Assembly: GCA_003439945.1 (NCBI GenBank)
Contig: QVRM01002197.1
Span: forward strand, 186,001 to 250,000
Direction of reading: 5' to 3'
From: Dermanyssus gallinae
Lineage: Eukaryota; Arthropoda; Arachnida; Mesostigmata; Dermanyssidae
Length of the DNA: 64,000 nt
The position numbers were made by a program, and so were the translations under genes. Each line of letters starts with the position of its first letter. Within the stretch, counting starts at the first letter, position 1. Below are positions 38,064 through 51,350 of the stretch, piece after piece. The notes beneath the pieces were generated by a model. It searched no databases. It was not told the DNA's origin and saw only the letters and a program-made list of their open reading frames with translations.

Positions 38064-38186
38064 CCCTATGTCGTTTTCTAATTTTTTTTGGGTTTTTGTT
38101 GTTGTTGTTGGTGGTGTTGTTGTTGCTGTTGTGTAGCTGTCTAAACGGGTAAATATTTCGTATGCTTCCTATGCGACGTTTTGCAG

Positions 38187-38319
38187 ATCGCTGGGCTGGC
38201 GCCACGGTCTGCAGGCTACAACGGGAGCCGTGTCTTCGCTGTTTGTTGTCGGCATGCTCTATCGGCCGGCCTCGCTCTACCATCCACAACGGAGGGCCAT
38301 TGTACACCTCAAGAACCAG
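38187..38319 (+). CDS. Internal exon, monocarboxylate transporter (MFS, SLC16-like)
   Basis: This is the third recognised exon, 133 nt. The acceptor is CGTTTTGCAG ending at 38186. The donor is a textbook CAG|GTAAGT at 38319/38320. After one base that completes a split codon, it encodes SLGWRHGLQATTGAVSSLFV, then a hydrophobic TM6-like stretch, then ASLYHPQRRAIVHLKNQ. The GWR-x-GLQA start and the YHPQRRAI-HLKNQ end are hallmark stretches of an arthropod SLC16-like subfamily. They lie at the end of the N-terminal six-helix bundle, just before the central cytoplasmic loop. The exon ends in phase 0. The following exons (central loop and TM7-12) were looked for to 64 kb and not recognised, so they either lie outside the window or escaped notice. 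Intron 2, between 21468 and 38186, is about 16.7 kb and carries many mobile elements. Confidence 0.9.
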
Positions 38320-39156
38320 GTAAGTCAACAATCGTTAAGCTTCTTTAGCCGTCATCAGCGCAGACAGGTGATCAAAATTGCCAAATATTTGCCATTTACA
38401 ATTTTGCTTAGACCCTCTCTGGTGTGCCTTACTACATTTGGCCATATTTTTTTCGAGTACGTGCGTCATTACAATGCAGATGCCACTCCTGACTCTTCTA
38501 CGAACACAAGAGAAAAATAATCCCGCGCCCAATATTAAAGCTGTTGCAATCGAGAATCACACCAGAAGCCAAACATGTTTTGCGCCAAATTATATATATA
38601 TATATATATATTACCCAGGCAATGTCAGGACTTCCTATTTTTTTACAACTTGCGAACAGCGATAGGACAGCAGTAATCGAAGCAGTAGAAGTGATGATGG
38701 TAAAGATGATTTCCACTGGCAGCATCAATGATTGTCTAATTAGCAGCCAGTGATTAAGAGTTAATTAGAGCAATAGTTGCACTACCAGCACATTCAGTAG
38801 TTCATGAAAAATCGTTGTAGTTGTTGCCGGTAGTCATCTGGAAAGCGCTCTACGTAGACGAAATTTAGCGCCTAGTAAGTCAATATAAGGTGCTCATCTG
38901 TCTTCTCTTTCGTGTCGGTAAATCAACTATGAAACAAGAGAGCGTGAAAACAGGCTCAGCCAAACGCATACTTATCTAATAGTCTACCCGCCTATTGATT
39001 GGGCTATCCATCATTCAACCCACTACAAAGGTTTTGTGGAATGTAGTGTGCACAACTTTATTTGTGCCTACTCATCGAACTTGCTTTATTATGTGCTGTT
39101 AAATTTCACTTTATATGTAAGTGACACAAATGTGTATATAATTTCATTTGAATTCA

Positions 39157-39159
<3 letters not shown>

Positions 39160-39189
<30 letters not shown>
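39160..39189. repeat. (TA)15 abutting the family E fragment
   Basis: A pure run joined without spacer to the 3' UTR fragment at 39190. Confidence 0.95.
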
Positions 39190-39191
<2 letters not shown>

Positions 39192-39256
39192 AGGCGAGCA
39201 TTGCCGAGTGTGCAAACTTATTGTAAATGATTAATAAATCATCACAATATTTTCTA
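39190..39256 (+). mobile_element. Family E retrotransposon, short 3' UTR copy in (TA)n
   Basis: AAGGCGAGCATTGCCGAGTGTGCAAACTTATTGTAAATGATTAATAAATCATCACAATAT matches the last 65 bases of the 36.3-37.26 kb element with few changes. It is joined directly to (TA)15 on its 5' side (39160-39189). It is a severely 5'-truncated insertion. Confidence 0.85.
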
Positions 39257-39331
39257 TAGAGAGAGAAAGTCGTCGTTAGTATTCACTAAGTGATATCCTC
39301 CACCAGATAAATGTGATTTTAAGACCTAGAT

Positions 39332-39334
<3 letters not shown>

Positions 39335-39387
<53 letters not shown>

Positions 39388-39512
39388 TAATATATATATA
39401 CATACATGCTGCTATATATGCTGCTGCTCTAAGCGCCCCTGATATAAAAGGGTGACATGTGTATTTAGGTATGCATGCCAAGCGAACAATAAATCAATCA
39501 GTCAATCAATAC

Positions 39513-39577
<65 letters not shown>
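39335..39577. repeat. Cluster: (TA)18, T18, (TA)29
   Basis: (TA)18 at 39335-39370 runs into 18 T (39371-39388). (TA)29 lies at 39519-39577. The AATCAATCAGTCAATCAAT piece between them is a short TCAA repeat. Confidence 0.95.
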
Positions 39578-39580
<3 letters not shown>

Positions 39581-40945
39581 GACATCATTATTCTGCTAGA
39601 GGATATCAGTTAGTGATTGTTGACGGCGTCCTCCTCGTCGTGTCCGACTTTAGGCACACGCACTTACAGTTTTCTTCGTAGGCGAGCCTCCTTGTCAGGC
39701 CCCCAATCGCAGAGAGATAGGCTCAGCGTAATCAAGCGTATTATGTTATACCACTAATAGAAGTCGAAGCAAGCAGTTGCTGTTGTCGTTGTTGTTTCTG
39801 TTGTTGCTGGGCTTGTTGTCGTAGAAGTGGCTGTAAGCGAACTAGTTGAACGAGGAGTAGTAGTAGTAGTAGTAGATGCATGACCAAACCCCAATATTCA
39901 GACGGCCACGTGAGACGGTCAGACAGTGTGCCGCACAACGAGCCGGGGTTGGCGAGCGCCACTCACTTACCGGGCCAGATTCACGATGCGCGTAGACGGG
40001 GCCCGTCGCGCGTGTGATGAAAGCTGTCGTCATCGGCGGGAAGCGGGAAGGGTCTCGTCACGACGAAGGAATTTTTCCTGCTGATGCTGATCGTTCAGCT
40101 GCGGCCTTTCGGTCTCGGTTCGTATCCTCACAAGGCATAGAGCGAGAGAGCGAGAGAGAGACGTCTGGGAAGAATCAAGCATGCTACGAGTTGACGAGAA
40201 CGCGAGAAGTCGCAAGAGTGTGAGAAATCTCCACGAGATTGAAAGGAAGGCTCTATGGAAGTGATATACACAGAGAGACCGAGAATGAAAGGAAGATTAT
40301 ATAGACACTTAGAGAGGAGAGAGAGAGAGAGAACACAGGAGAAGGAGTAAAAGGCATGGAGCAGCTGAGACGACGAACGAAGCTTTTCGACAAGGCTATC
40401 ATCAGTGTTCCTTGTTGACAAAGAATTTTCCCTTGTCAGCAGCGGACAACAACAACAACAAGTCTTTCTCAATAGCGCGATGAAATCCTTACGCATCTAG
40501 GGTTCTCCTCTCGTTCTTTGTGCAGTGAACAGCGTTAGTCAAATTCCGGACATACTTTCAGTGCTATCATATAATCGTCGTCGTCGTCAACAATAATAAC
40601 AACAACAGCAGCAACAGTAACAACCACAATGTACAACAACAAACAACAACAACAACAACGTAACAACAACACCGCTCCAGCCACCATGATGACAGCGCCT
40701 ACGAAGCCAATAATCTAAAGTTAGGTCACTGTTGTAATCGGCGTCAGCGCCACATTCTAATTTATTCCATCCATACGTGCAGCCTTCGAGTGTGCATCTG
40801 GCGGGTTTGTGCCGCTTATAAAATATCAGCAAGAGCGCTGGCTTACTTGTTATATATATATATATGGGCATAATAAAACTGGAATTTTTAGATGTACCTT
40901 TTCAAATGCCGTGTACGTATTGGTAACTGCTTATCGTCGCGATGC

Positions 40946-41150
40946 CAGCTGCCTTGGCTAAATAGGCATAATGAGTTGCGAGTACTTCCTCATGAAACAG
41001 CATGAACATCCCTACAAAAGAATCGTCCGCGTTATTTCGCAGCGGTGGATGCAATCTGTCGTGGTGCGGGTCAAGCCTCCCAGGAACGGGAGAGTGATTA
41101 ATTTGCTGGGATGTAACGCGGGGACGCGAGGTGATTTAATTCGATTGTTG
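40946..41150. repeat. Faint dispersed repeat, partner at 13.4 kb
   Basis: This is the second member of the pair described at 13386. No coding potential or terminal structure was recognised. Confidence 0.4.
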
Positions 41151-41439
41151 AGAAGGACCAGTGTGGTAGCCTTCTCCTGAGCCGTGATATCGAAGAGGGA
41201 GGGAGCTCCTCGGGGGTATGTCTATTCGGACTGGTGGTACTCCCCCTTTGCCAGTGCGCAAATGAATTATTACGTTAATAAGTATTAAATCACTTGGTTA
41301 GCGGAAGTGTAAGAAATCTCTCTTTATACGCCTCTAAAAAGTCCTGCTATGTTTATAAGGCAGATCTATGGGAGCGCAAGGAACCGTAAAATGTTCAAGA
41401 ACTTCCTAAACTGAGCTTATTAATGACTGTTGTTGTAAT

Positions 41440-41684
41440 ATGGATTCTGTCGAAATGGACAGCGAAAAAATCCAGTTGTAGGCAATATGTGTGCTCGGGT
41501 TCAAAATTAGCATTACCGCTGCGGTAACTGTCCGAAATACTTGGAGCGTATTCCGCGAGCACAGCATTTCAAACACTTCAGGCTATAAATGATTTGCCAA
41601 GTTCCGTTCAGGCTACGTAAACCATCTAGATGAACCCCGTTCTGGAAGGCCTATTATGCTCAAGAAGGATCGTTTGAGCAAAAC
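41440..41684 (+). pseudogene. Mariner transposase, N-terminal fragment
   Basis: In-frame words WSVFREH and FAKFRSGYVNHLDEPRSGRP are characteristic of the mariner DNA-binding domain end ('WFxKFRSGxFxLEDEPRSGRP'). At least two stops or frameshifts precede this. The reading breaks off at about 41685, where LINE sequence begins. The C-terminal half continues at 42.4 kb. Confidence 0.7.
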
Positions 41685-42306
41685 TAAGAAACAGAATTCT
41701 TATGTCACTACGCCATTTGACACCAAAACCCAATTAGCTATTGGGTCCGAGCCATTACTGGTCTGTCTCGTCGGGACGACGTGTCGCCATGGTGCGGCAG
41801 ACTCGGACTACTCAAACTCGATCAGCTGGCACGATTAAATTTAGCCGTGCTTGCCCATAAGGTGGCTAAAGGCAAACTACCTTCAGGTTGCGATTTCGAA
41901 TTCCAACTCACCCCCTTCAGATCTCAGCGATATGAGGGCCAACTCAGGGTTCCCGAGATGCTGGTTGACTTTAACGCAGCATTCTCTAGCCTGCATGCTG
42001 CCTAAAGTATGGAACGAGCTCTCGCAGGACCTCCGAAATACGGAGCGGGTCGGTGTTTTTAGAAAACGTGTAACGAAGGAACTAAATGCTGAAAACAATT
42101 GTTCTTAGTTTTTAAATCAGTAAAATGTCGACATTGTGCATGATTAGAATATATAGGTTTGTGTGTGTATATAGTATTGTGATTACACTTGACAGATGCA
42201 GGTGATCCAACGATAGGTATTTTGAATTGAAATATGACTTTGACATAAATTGTGACAGATTGCCTGTAAAAGAGCATGTCAATAAAACAACCTGATGATG
42301 ATGATG
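41685..42306 (+). mobile_element. CR1/L2-like LINE 3' end nested in a mariner
   Basis: This is the C-terminal end of a LINE ORF2. Reading LLKLDQLARLNLAVLAHKVA and then, after a frameshift near 41960-42000, KVWNELSQDLRNTERVGVFR, it shows the typical 'LWNSLP..LR....FK+' ending of CR1/L2/jockey-like proteins. The stop is at 42106-42108. A 3' UTR ends in AATAAAACAACC(TGATGATGATG). Mariner sequence lies on both sides, so this appears to be a 5'-truncated insertion into a mariner. Confidence 0.7.
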
Positions 42307-42429
42307 GTCACATAGTGTCACACAACCATGGTGACTCGCCTTCACGCCCATGGTTTTGTGTGGAGCCAAAGGTGGGTATCTTGTGATTGGAGCGAACGCA
42401 ATCAAGTAGAGCGTCTAGCAAAATGTTTT

Positions 42430-42960
42430 TCTTGACTTACCGGACGCAATGAGTGATCTTGCACGAATTGTTACTTGTGACGAAACTTTTTCTTTTATGA
42501 CAATGTGAAACGTAGAAGATCCTGGTCCCCCCCCCCCCCATTCAGCCTCCCTAGAAGACGCCAAAGAGACTAACTCATTCGTGCAAGGAATTTGCTTTGT
42601 GTATAGTAGGATCGGCATAGCATCGTCCACCACGAGTCTCTTCCCGATGATGACACGGGTATCTACTGTTATCAGCTTAATCGAGTTTTTGCCGTCCAAA
42701 AAACGAAACACAGTTTCGTGAATATAAAATAGTAGAACATATACTACGACAACGCATGGCCGCATGTGACCTTACCGAGCTTCTGCATCTGCCGTACTCA
42801 GCGGACATCGCATGTCAGACTACAACCTATTCAAATGTCTGCTAAAGTATCTAAAAGAAAAAACATTTTTCCAGAAGCAGTGAGAAGAGCACACGTGGAG
42901 ACATTTCTGGTCCCGAGAAGGAGGAGGGTTGTGGCTAACAATGGAGAGTACTAAAAGTAC
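42430..42960 (+). pseudogene. Mariner transposase, C-terminal fragment
   Basis: The plus strand reads RIVTCDETFFFYDNVKRRR, the first catalytic aspartate block of mariner ('WI(V/I)TCDEKW..YDN'), then EFLPSKKRNTVS. After shifts it reads HRMSDYNLFKCLLKYL ('SPDLAPSDYHLF') and finally VVANNGEY with a stop at 42952-42954, matching the mariner C-terminus 'WQKVIDNNGEY'. A poly-C run at 42529-42539 causes one frameshift. It is non-functional. Confidence 0.75.
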
Positions 42961-43138
42961 TAATTTATTTAATTGAGTAAAGTCCGTGAACTTGTCCTTT
43001 TATTGGATGGGTTTTAAAGTTTTAAAAATCCGATGACAAGCCGCTACCACATGCTTATGCACAAAAACTAAATGCCACGACGTTAAAGAGCAATGCTAAC
43101 CATGTGACATGTGATTGAAGCATTATTATTATTATTAT

Positions 43139-44676
43139 GATACCTGCCTGGTACCTCGACGATGGCACACTCGGTGGACCGATGGAGGGCTTACTTGAGG
43201 AAGTGCGCAGGATTCTTGCCTTTGAGACAGTCAATGGCCTGGTGTTAAACACGGCCAAATGCGAGGTGTTCGTGCCGGGGACAGACCAGGACGACCCCAC
43301 ATTGAGTACCTTAGTTGCGTTACTACCGGGGTGTAGAGTCGTGTCTGAACACGAAGTTACGCTCCTTGGCGCACCGCCCCTACCATCTGCACTGTCGAGT
43401 CTACTCGACCCCATGATGGACAGATTGTGGGCGATGCAAGAACGTCTGCCTCTGGTCGGAGCCCACCAAGGGCTTTACCTACTCCGCTCGTCGTTCTCCG
43501 CGTGTCGCATCGTACATATCATACGATCCATGGACTGTTCGGGTACATTCAACCAGCTTCTCCAACCATTCGACGACCAGGTGGTGGAGACCCCCGAGAC
43601 GGTTTTGGGTCTGAACTTACGACCACGAGAGGTGCGCCAGGCGGCTCTCCCCACCGCCATGGGCGGTCTTGGTCTTCCCTCGGCCCGCTCCTTGGCAGGC
43701 CCTGCCGTGGCTGCCTCGATGCACGCTACGTCGGGTCATGTCCAACGCCTGCTCCCGCCGGGGGCTTGGGCATTATTGAGGCAACTCGTGACGCTATAGC
43801 GGCTGGACTCCAAGCTTCACCGCCTGATATGAATAGACTTGCCTGCCAGAGGGCCCTGGAAGGTTCACGAATCTTCGCTATTGATTGTCGCGCTGTCTTT
43901 GAAGAATGCGCTGACGACCAGGATAGAGCGCGCCTCCTTGCCGTCGCTCGCCCAGGTGCGAGCGACTAGCTACACGCACTCCCCGCTGACTCATTGGGTA
44001 CCCGCCTTGACGACCAATCCACCTGGATCTGCGTTGGCCTGAGACTGGGAGCCGATTTGGTAGAGCCACACAGATGCACTTGTGGCGAGCCTGTCGGACG
44101 CCTGGCCAGACACGGCTATCCTGCGCTCACTCGGCGGGCCGGCGACCACGTCACACCGCTCTGAATGACATTCTTGCAAGGTCGTTGCGAAAGGCCGGAA
44201 TCCCTTGCGTCCTGAAACCGCCTGGACTTTCTAGAGACGATGGCAAGCGGCCCGACGGCCTGACTTTGATACCTTTCTACAAGGGTCGTTCCCTGGTGTG
44301 GGATGCGACGGTGACCGACTCTCTAACCCCCTCCCTTGTCGGTCCCGGAGCTTCTCGCCCAGGAACTGCCGCATCCCGCGCCGAGACATCAAAGATAAGA
44401 AAGTATGCGAACTTAGGCCGGGCGTACTACTTTTTACCCTTCGAATTCGAGACGCTGGGTGGCCCTGGGCCCCTCACAACGACGCTAATTTCGCAGGTTG
44501 GCGACGCTTTACAGCAGGCTACGATGGACAAGAGGGCGGGCACTTTCTTCTGCCAACGGCTTTTCCTAGAGATTCAGAGAGGCAACGCGATTTCGGTGCT
44601 CGGAACTATGAAAGACTGGATGGACCCGCGTCTTCGCGTTAGGGATCGGGCAAGACTCCCACTCGGATACGAGTGA
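43139..44676 (+). pseudogene. Broken reverse transcriptase/endonuclease ORF of the R4/Dong-like element
   Basis: In frame from 43139: WYLDDGTLGG (RT catalytic YxDD, here YLDD), then NGLVLNTAKCEVFVPG and the downstream thumb region to about 43780. A frameshift near 43760-43790 leads into a second frame with RARLLAVARPGASD. There TAG at 43967-43969 stands where related elements have tryptophan before LHALP. The same frame continues to a CTCGEPVG cysteine pair near 44080. A second frameshift near 44100-44130 leads into the last frame, with SAGRRPRHTALNDIL, GKRPDGLTLIPF and LVWDATV (the PD...D endonuclease signature) and FLPFEFETLGGPGP, up to the stop at 44674-44676. One nonsense codon and two frameshifts make it dead. 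Confidence 0.85.
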
Positions 44677-44747
44677 TAGATGAGGAGTGAGCCATCGGCA
44701 CCGTGGATTTAAACATTCACATGTATATATGAAAGAATAAATATATA

Positions 44748-44750
<3 letters not shown>
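43139..44750 (+). mobile_element. R4/Dong-like non-LTR retrotransposon, 5'-truncated, in an (ATT)n array
   Basis: This is the 3' part of a retrotransposon of the restriction-like-endonuclease (R2/R4/Dong) group. It starts abruptly inside the reverse transcriptase, directly after (ATT)n at 43122-43138. It carries the catalytic WYLDDGTLGG box, the thumb region, the cysteine/histidine motif and the endonuclease-like KRPDG box. About 75 bp of 3' UTR follows the stop, and the element then runs straight into (ATT)16 at about 44748-44796. The same microsatellite on both sides indicates insertion into an (ATT)n/(TAA)n array, which is the reported habit of Dong-type elements. Confidence 0.85.

Positions 44751-44796
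<46 letters not shown>
44748..44796. repeat. (ATT)16, 3' boundary of the R4/Dong-like element
   Basis: A near-pure ATT array. The matching 5' array is at 43122-43138. More ATT/AAT triplets occur at 44897-44957. Confidence 0.95.
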
Positions 44797-47619
<2,823 letters not shown>

Positions 47620-47751
47620 TTAGAAATAATTGGACATAATTTAATCAGCTGTTTGCATCGTTGGTCCTCATTGCTTGAAAGAGACAAGAATACTAAATAT
47701 TAAACTAGTCTGCAAACTAAGATATGTTTGGGTGCGAAGGATTTCGATCTA

Positions 47752-48060
47752 GCGCTAGGATTATATCGGTCGGATTGCCTTTCGACTTATTTGGCAGCCG
47801 CAGTTTTCATCCCATACCAGGCCCTTCTGCCCTGACTCGAAGAGATTCATCGTTATACCGTCAAGCCGTTTTCCCGCCTTTCCGGCACAAGCGTCTTGCC
47901 TCAAACACCGCAGGGACTCTAGACAACCGAAGAGTTCGGCCAATAGCGCCGTTGATGTCAGTATGTCTCACCGCACGGCCACCGGTCTGAATGTATGATA
48001 GTGGATAAGATGCCATAGCGTCCGCTAATTCTCTGCATCTTCACTGGTAGACCCATTTTA
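47752..48060 (-). pseudogene. R4-like retrotransposon C-terminal remnant, minus
   Basis: Minus-strand blocks GGRAVRHTDINGAIGRTLRL and, after a frameshift, GKRLDGITMNLF and KGLVWDENCGC align with SAGRRPRHTALNDIL, GKRPDGLTLIPF and LVWDATV of the 43 kb element. Proline of the PD pair is replaced by leucine. Stop codons and a frameshift show decay. Weak similarity may extend to about 48230. Confidence 0.65.
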
Positions 48061-48454
48061 ACGCTGAACCCAGTCGAAGTCGACAGCAAACCTTATTGTA
48101 GTTTCGTCGAGCAATCAGTGGGCCGCTTCAAAAGGTCAAGCAGACTGCGCTCCTCAAGCGGCTCAGGCCTCAGGCGAGCTCATTATGAGCTGAACGGATT
48201 ACATCGTCAAGCTGCTTCTCGAATCGGGCATCCACTCACCCAAGCCGAGAACATGTGTTCTTTGGTGTTGTAGCTGTCGCGGATAAGAAACCCTTTTTTT
48301 CCTCGTGAGGTCGCTTGTTAGATCGGTCTCGTCTAGAAGGTACCTCTACCAACGCAGCCTTTAACCTACGAAATCGATGCCACTAGCAAGGGTCGTCTTA
48401 GGTTGATAAGGTTAGAAAGGCCCAGTTCTTCTTTATATAGCGGTAAAAGTGTCA

Positions 48455-48485
<31 letters not shown>

Positions 48486-48771
48486 CCTCGCAATTCTTCG
48501 TATATATATAATTATCTTCGCGATTAATCAATTCAAGTAGGTATTTAGCCCATTAGAGTCAAACTTCCGTGGAGTTAGCGGGGCACACTTCATGGAAACA
48601 CTTGGATAATTTTGTTCGCTACAAACTTTAAAAGAAAATGTGTTCTCACGATGCGTATATGATTTTCAACATGCTCAATATCAGTTTAGTATACCGCTTC
48701 TCAATTCTAACGAGAACGATCTATTCCATTTCATTTCGTGAATATGTTAGGAAGCCACATTTGTGTGCATT

Positions 48772-48773
<2 letters not shown>

Positions 48774-48820
<47 letters not shown>
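48774..48820. repeat. (TA)23 abutting a mariner
   Basis: A pure run ending exactly at the mariner terminus. (TA)13 lies at 48460-48485. Confidence 0.95.
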
Positions 48821-48822
<2 letters not shown>

Positions 48823-49960
48823 GAGGGCGGATCGGCAAATTCTACTACTTAAAGATTCAAAAATGTAACCGAAACAACCTAAATATTTTAGCTTGTTTTG
48901 ATTAGAATGGCAATTTATCAGCTACACGCAGGTCAATTTTGCACCAATTGGTGGCGCCGTTTAGTGTCTGAGTTTGGTATAAAGATGTTAAGAAAACGAG
49001 GTTCGGCGATTTCTAAGAAACTGAAAGTGAAAAAACAAAGAATCTGCATTAAGTTCTGTATTAAAACTAAATCACACATTTTAAAAGGTCAAAAATGTTA
49101 CAAACTCTGGTGTCGATTTTGCGGCGGACGTGAAGAGACCCAACATCACCCCATTCGCATTCTGTGTCAAATACAGAAGAAAACGTTGAAAAAGTTCGTG
49201 ATGTTTTACTAAACAATGACCGCGTTACTATTAGATAGATAACTGAGACACTAAAAACATCTTATGAATTCGTTGTAACAGTCTTGACCGATGTTTTATG
49301 CATTAGAAGACTGGCAGCAAAGTGCGTTCCAAAAATCTTGAACATCGAGCAAATAAACGCCCGTCGGAAAATAAGCGAATTGAATCTTGAAGTGGTTGCA
49401 GGGTACCTTGGATACCAGAGAGTCATTACAGGAGACAAATCATAAGATATGGTTACAACGAAATCCGGACAAAGCTGATTATAAACCAAGGTACTTCTGA
49501 CTCTGTTTGTTACTACAAGGGAATCATGCAGCAATGCCTGACGCAAAAGACTTATTGTCTGGGCAAACAAATTTTAGATTGTCTATCACTATCACAATGA
49601 CGCACACAACATCGCTGATTTCGGATTATTATTATGAGCAATTTCATTTATATATTTCCGCAACTTTTCTATTAACTGGACCTGGCTCCGTGCGACGTTT
49701 TCCAGTTTTCACGGATCAAAATAAATTTGAAGAGGCAGCGTTTCGAAACTATAGAAAAAAAACGTTTGGAGAAGGTTCAATTAGATTCTCAACTAGATTC
49801 CGTTAGAAGGTGTCCCAAAGGGTGGGAAAAGGGTGCACACGTGCATTGCAGTAGGCGGGAGCTATTCTGAAGGAATAAATATTTTAAATTCTTTATAAAT
49901 GATTTTATTCTTAAATAAAGTATTTTACAAAGATTCAATAAATATTCTCTTTTATGAGTT
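48821..49960 (+). mobile_element. Mariner transposon remnant next to (TA)23
   Basis: It begins with ACGAGGGCGGATCGGCAAATTCT, a close match to the classic mariner terminus (ACGAGGGTGGATCAATAAGT type), immediately after (TA)23. The transposase is shattered. HLRIC-like words from 48900 are followed by ITETLKTSYEFVVTVL and RRLAAKCVPKILNIEQ ('LGMKRVAAKFVPKLLT') and VITGDKS (first catalytic D). Later come LDLAPCDVFQFSRIK ('PDLAPCDFFLFP') and RRCPKGWEKGCTRAL near 49800. No matching right-hand inverted terminus was found. Confidence 0.8.
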
Positions 49961-50030
49961 TATTACATGTTTAATAACGTTACAGTTGTAAGGTCTGAGC
50001 GTATTATTGCAAATCCCCTAAGTAATTACT

Positions 50031-50434
50031 TCACTTAATAGCGCCTAAAATAAATGCCGCGTTCTTCCTTCGCTTACTTAAATCTTTGAGAAATACTTCG
50101 ATTCCCTTGCTGATTGGTCTTAGCGTCTCCATGGCAATAGGCACAAAAATATATCTTGTTTCCAGTCTAGCGTATTTAATCCGTTTGCTTGCGTCCGCGT
50201 TCTTTACTACCCACCCCGGCTCAACTGAGCTGTGCTGTAAATAGAAAGCCGCGGTTGTGACGAAACCGTTGCATCTTAAGCTAAGAACTTCCCTTATGTG
50301 ACCACAATGCAATGGTCACCCCATCAGGTCTTTTTTCGCCAGCGGACACTAATCCTCTCGGTTCAAGTGTAGATGGTATACCGGCTTTCCTAAGAGACCT
50401 TATAAGCACACTGCAGCATGTCTGGAGGATCTAC
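50031..50434 (-). pseudogene. R4-like retrotransposon C-terminal remnant, minus
   Basis: The minus strand reads LIRSLRKAGIPSTLEPRGL, then GEKRPDGVTIALW (the KRPDG endonuclease box), then IKYARLETRYIFVPIAMETL. These match the corresponding blocks of the 43 kb element (LARSLRKAGIP, GKRPDGLTLIPF, FLPFEFETLGG). Frameshifts lie between blocks. Just upstream on this strand is a 23-bp tandem duplication (50435-50480). Confidence 0.75.
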
Positions 50435-50480
50435 CGGTGATCTTCAGGCAACTCAGTCGGTGATCTTCAGGCAACTCAGT
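50435..50480. repeat. 23-bp tandem duplication
   Basis: CGGTGATCTTCAGGCAACTCAGT occurs twice exactly, at the edge of the R4-like remnant. Confidence 0.95.
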
Positions 50481-50775
50481 GTAGGCCAGTGGAATTTACC
50501 ATTTCTCCACATACTTAGCACTGAAACGCCTTCTTTTTTTATAAATATGTATCGGAATGTTTTGATCCACCGGATTCTGTGATTTATATATACATATAGT
50601 AGTAGTAGTTTTATTAACCAATGATTGGTTTACGATTATACACCATAGACATCGCATTTCCAGAGTTGAGACAGCGGAATTGCTCTTTCACAACGCTAAA
50701 GATGATATAGATCACACGGGCAGCCACAAAGTTTACACATACACTCCGCCGAGATTTCATGAAACTTCTTGCGCG

Positions 50776-50776
<1 letters not shown>

Positions 50777-50846
<70 letters not shown>
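50777..50846. repeat. (TA)35
   Basis: A pure run before the twin hairpin units. (TA)12 at 51030-51053 follows them. Confidence 0.95.
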
Positions 50847-50847
<1 letters not shown>

Positions 50848-50849
<2 letters not shown>

Positions 50850-51028
50850 TTTCATACGAATATAAAATTTTAAGTTAGGGAGCCGAACAACGTCACTTAA
50901 AATTACATATTTGTATGCAACTCTCGCTCTCTTATATATATATCGTTTCAAACGAATGTAAAATTTTAAGTTAAGGAGCCGAACAACTTGACTTAAAATT
51001 TCACATTTGTATGCAATTCTCGCTCTCT
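50848..51028. repeat. Twin hairpin units separated by (TA)n
   Basis: Two tandem units of about 85 bp (50848-50931 and 50944-51028) each begin CGTTTCA and end CTCTCGCTCTCT. Each contains an imperfect inverted repeat: CATACGAATATAAAATTTTAAGT (50853-50875) against 50895-50917 in unit 1. (TA)n stands before, between and after the units. Confidence 0.85.
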
Positions 51029-51054
<26 letters not shown>

Positions 51055-51060
<6 letters not shown>

Positions 51061-51350
51061 TTGCAGATGATTTATTATTCATTTGCAATACATTTGCACA
51101 CTCGGCAGGGCTCGCCTCAATAAAAATGGTAGTAAAAAGTTGTCACGTGGAGTTAAGAATCAGCTGTCCGTGTCCTTGCTTGATGGCAGCCCCCGCTCTT
51201 ATGAACTCGGTGAGAGCGGTATATCCTCAAGGTTCCTTGCAGTGTTAAGACGGTAAGATCGATAAGATTCCTCTTCGTACTCGCAGATTCGGAATCCCAT
51301 ACACCACTCATAGAGATAGTGATGGATCCGAATCTGCGAGGTTTTTGCGC
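51055..51350 (-). mobile_element. Family E retrotransposon, 3' copy on the minus strand, in (TA)n
   Basis: This is a reverse copy of the last 300 bases of the 36.3 kb element. The minus-strand translation includes QKPRRFGSITISMSGVW and TVLTLQGTLRIY and ends in TRTADS with the same stop. About ten residues present in the 36 kb copy (LLGLGVTKGS region) are missing. Its 3' terminus abuts (TA)12 at 51030-51053. Confidence 0.87.

Larger units (their letters stand above)
21468..38186 (+). other. Transporter intron 2, 16.7 kb
   Basis: Inferred from phase-compatible exons either side. Besides the listed mobile elements, the unique stretches (22.5-25.2, 26.0-28.9, 30.2-31.0, 31.8-32.7, 33.3-34.0 and 34.1-36.2 kb) show no recognisable genes. 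34.7-35.1 kb is GC-rich with overlapping anonymous frames. Confidence 0.7.
38320..41439. other. Sequence 3' of the last recognised transporter exon
   Basis: It should be intron if the gene continues. It holds (TA)n clusters, CAA/GTC tracts at 40570-40665 and no recognised exon. Confidence 0.5.

Noticed and set aside
50848..51028. CRISPR-like array
   Set aside because: Only two units, each a hairpin separated by (TA)n, in a eukaryotic context. There are no regular spacers.
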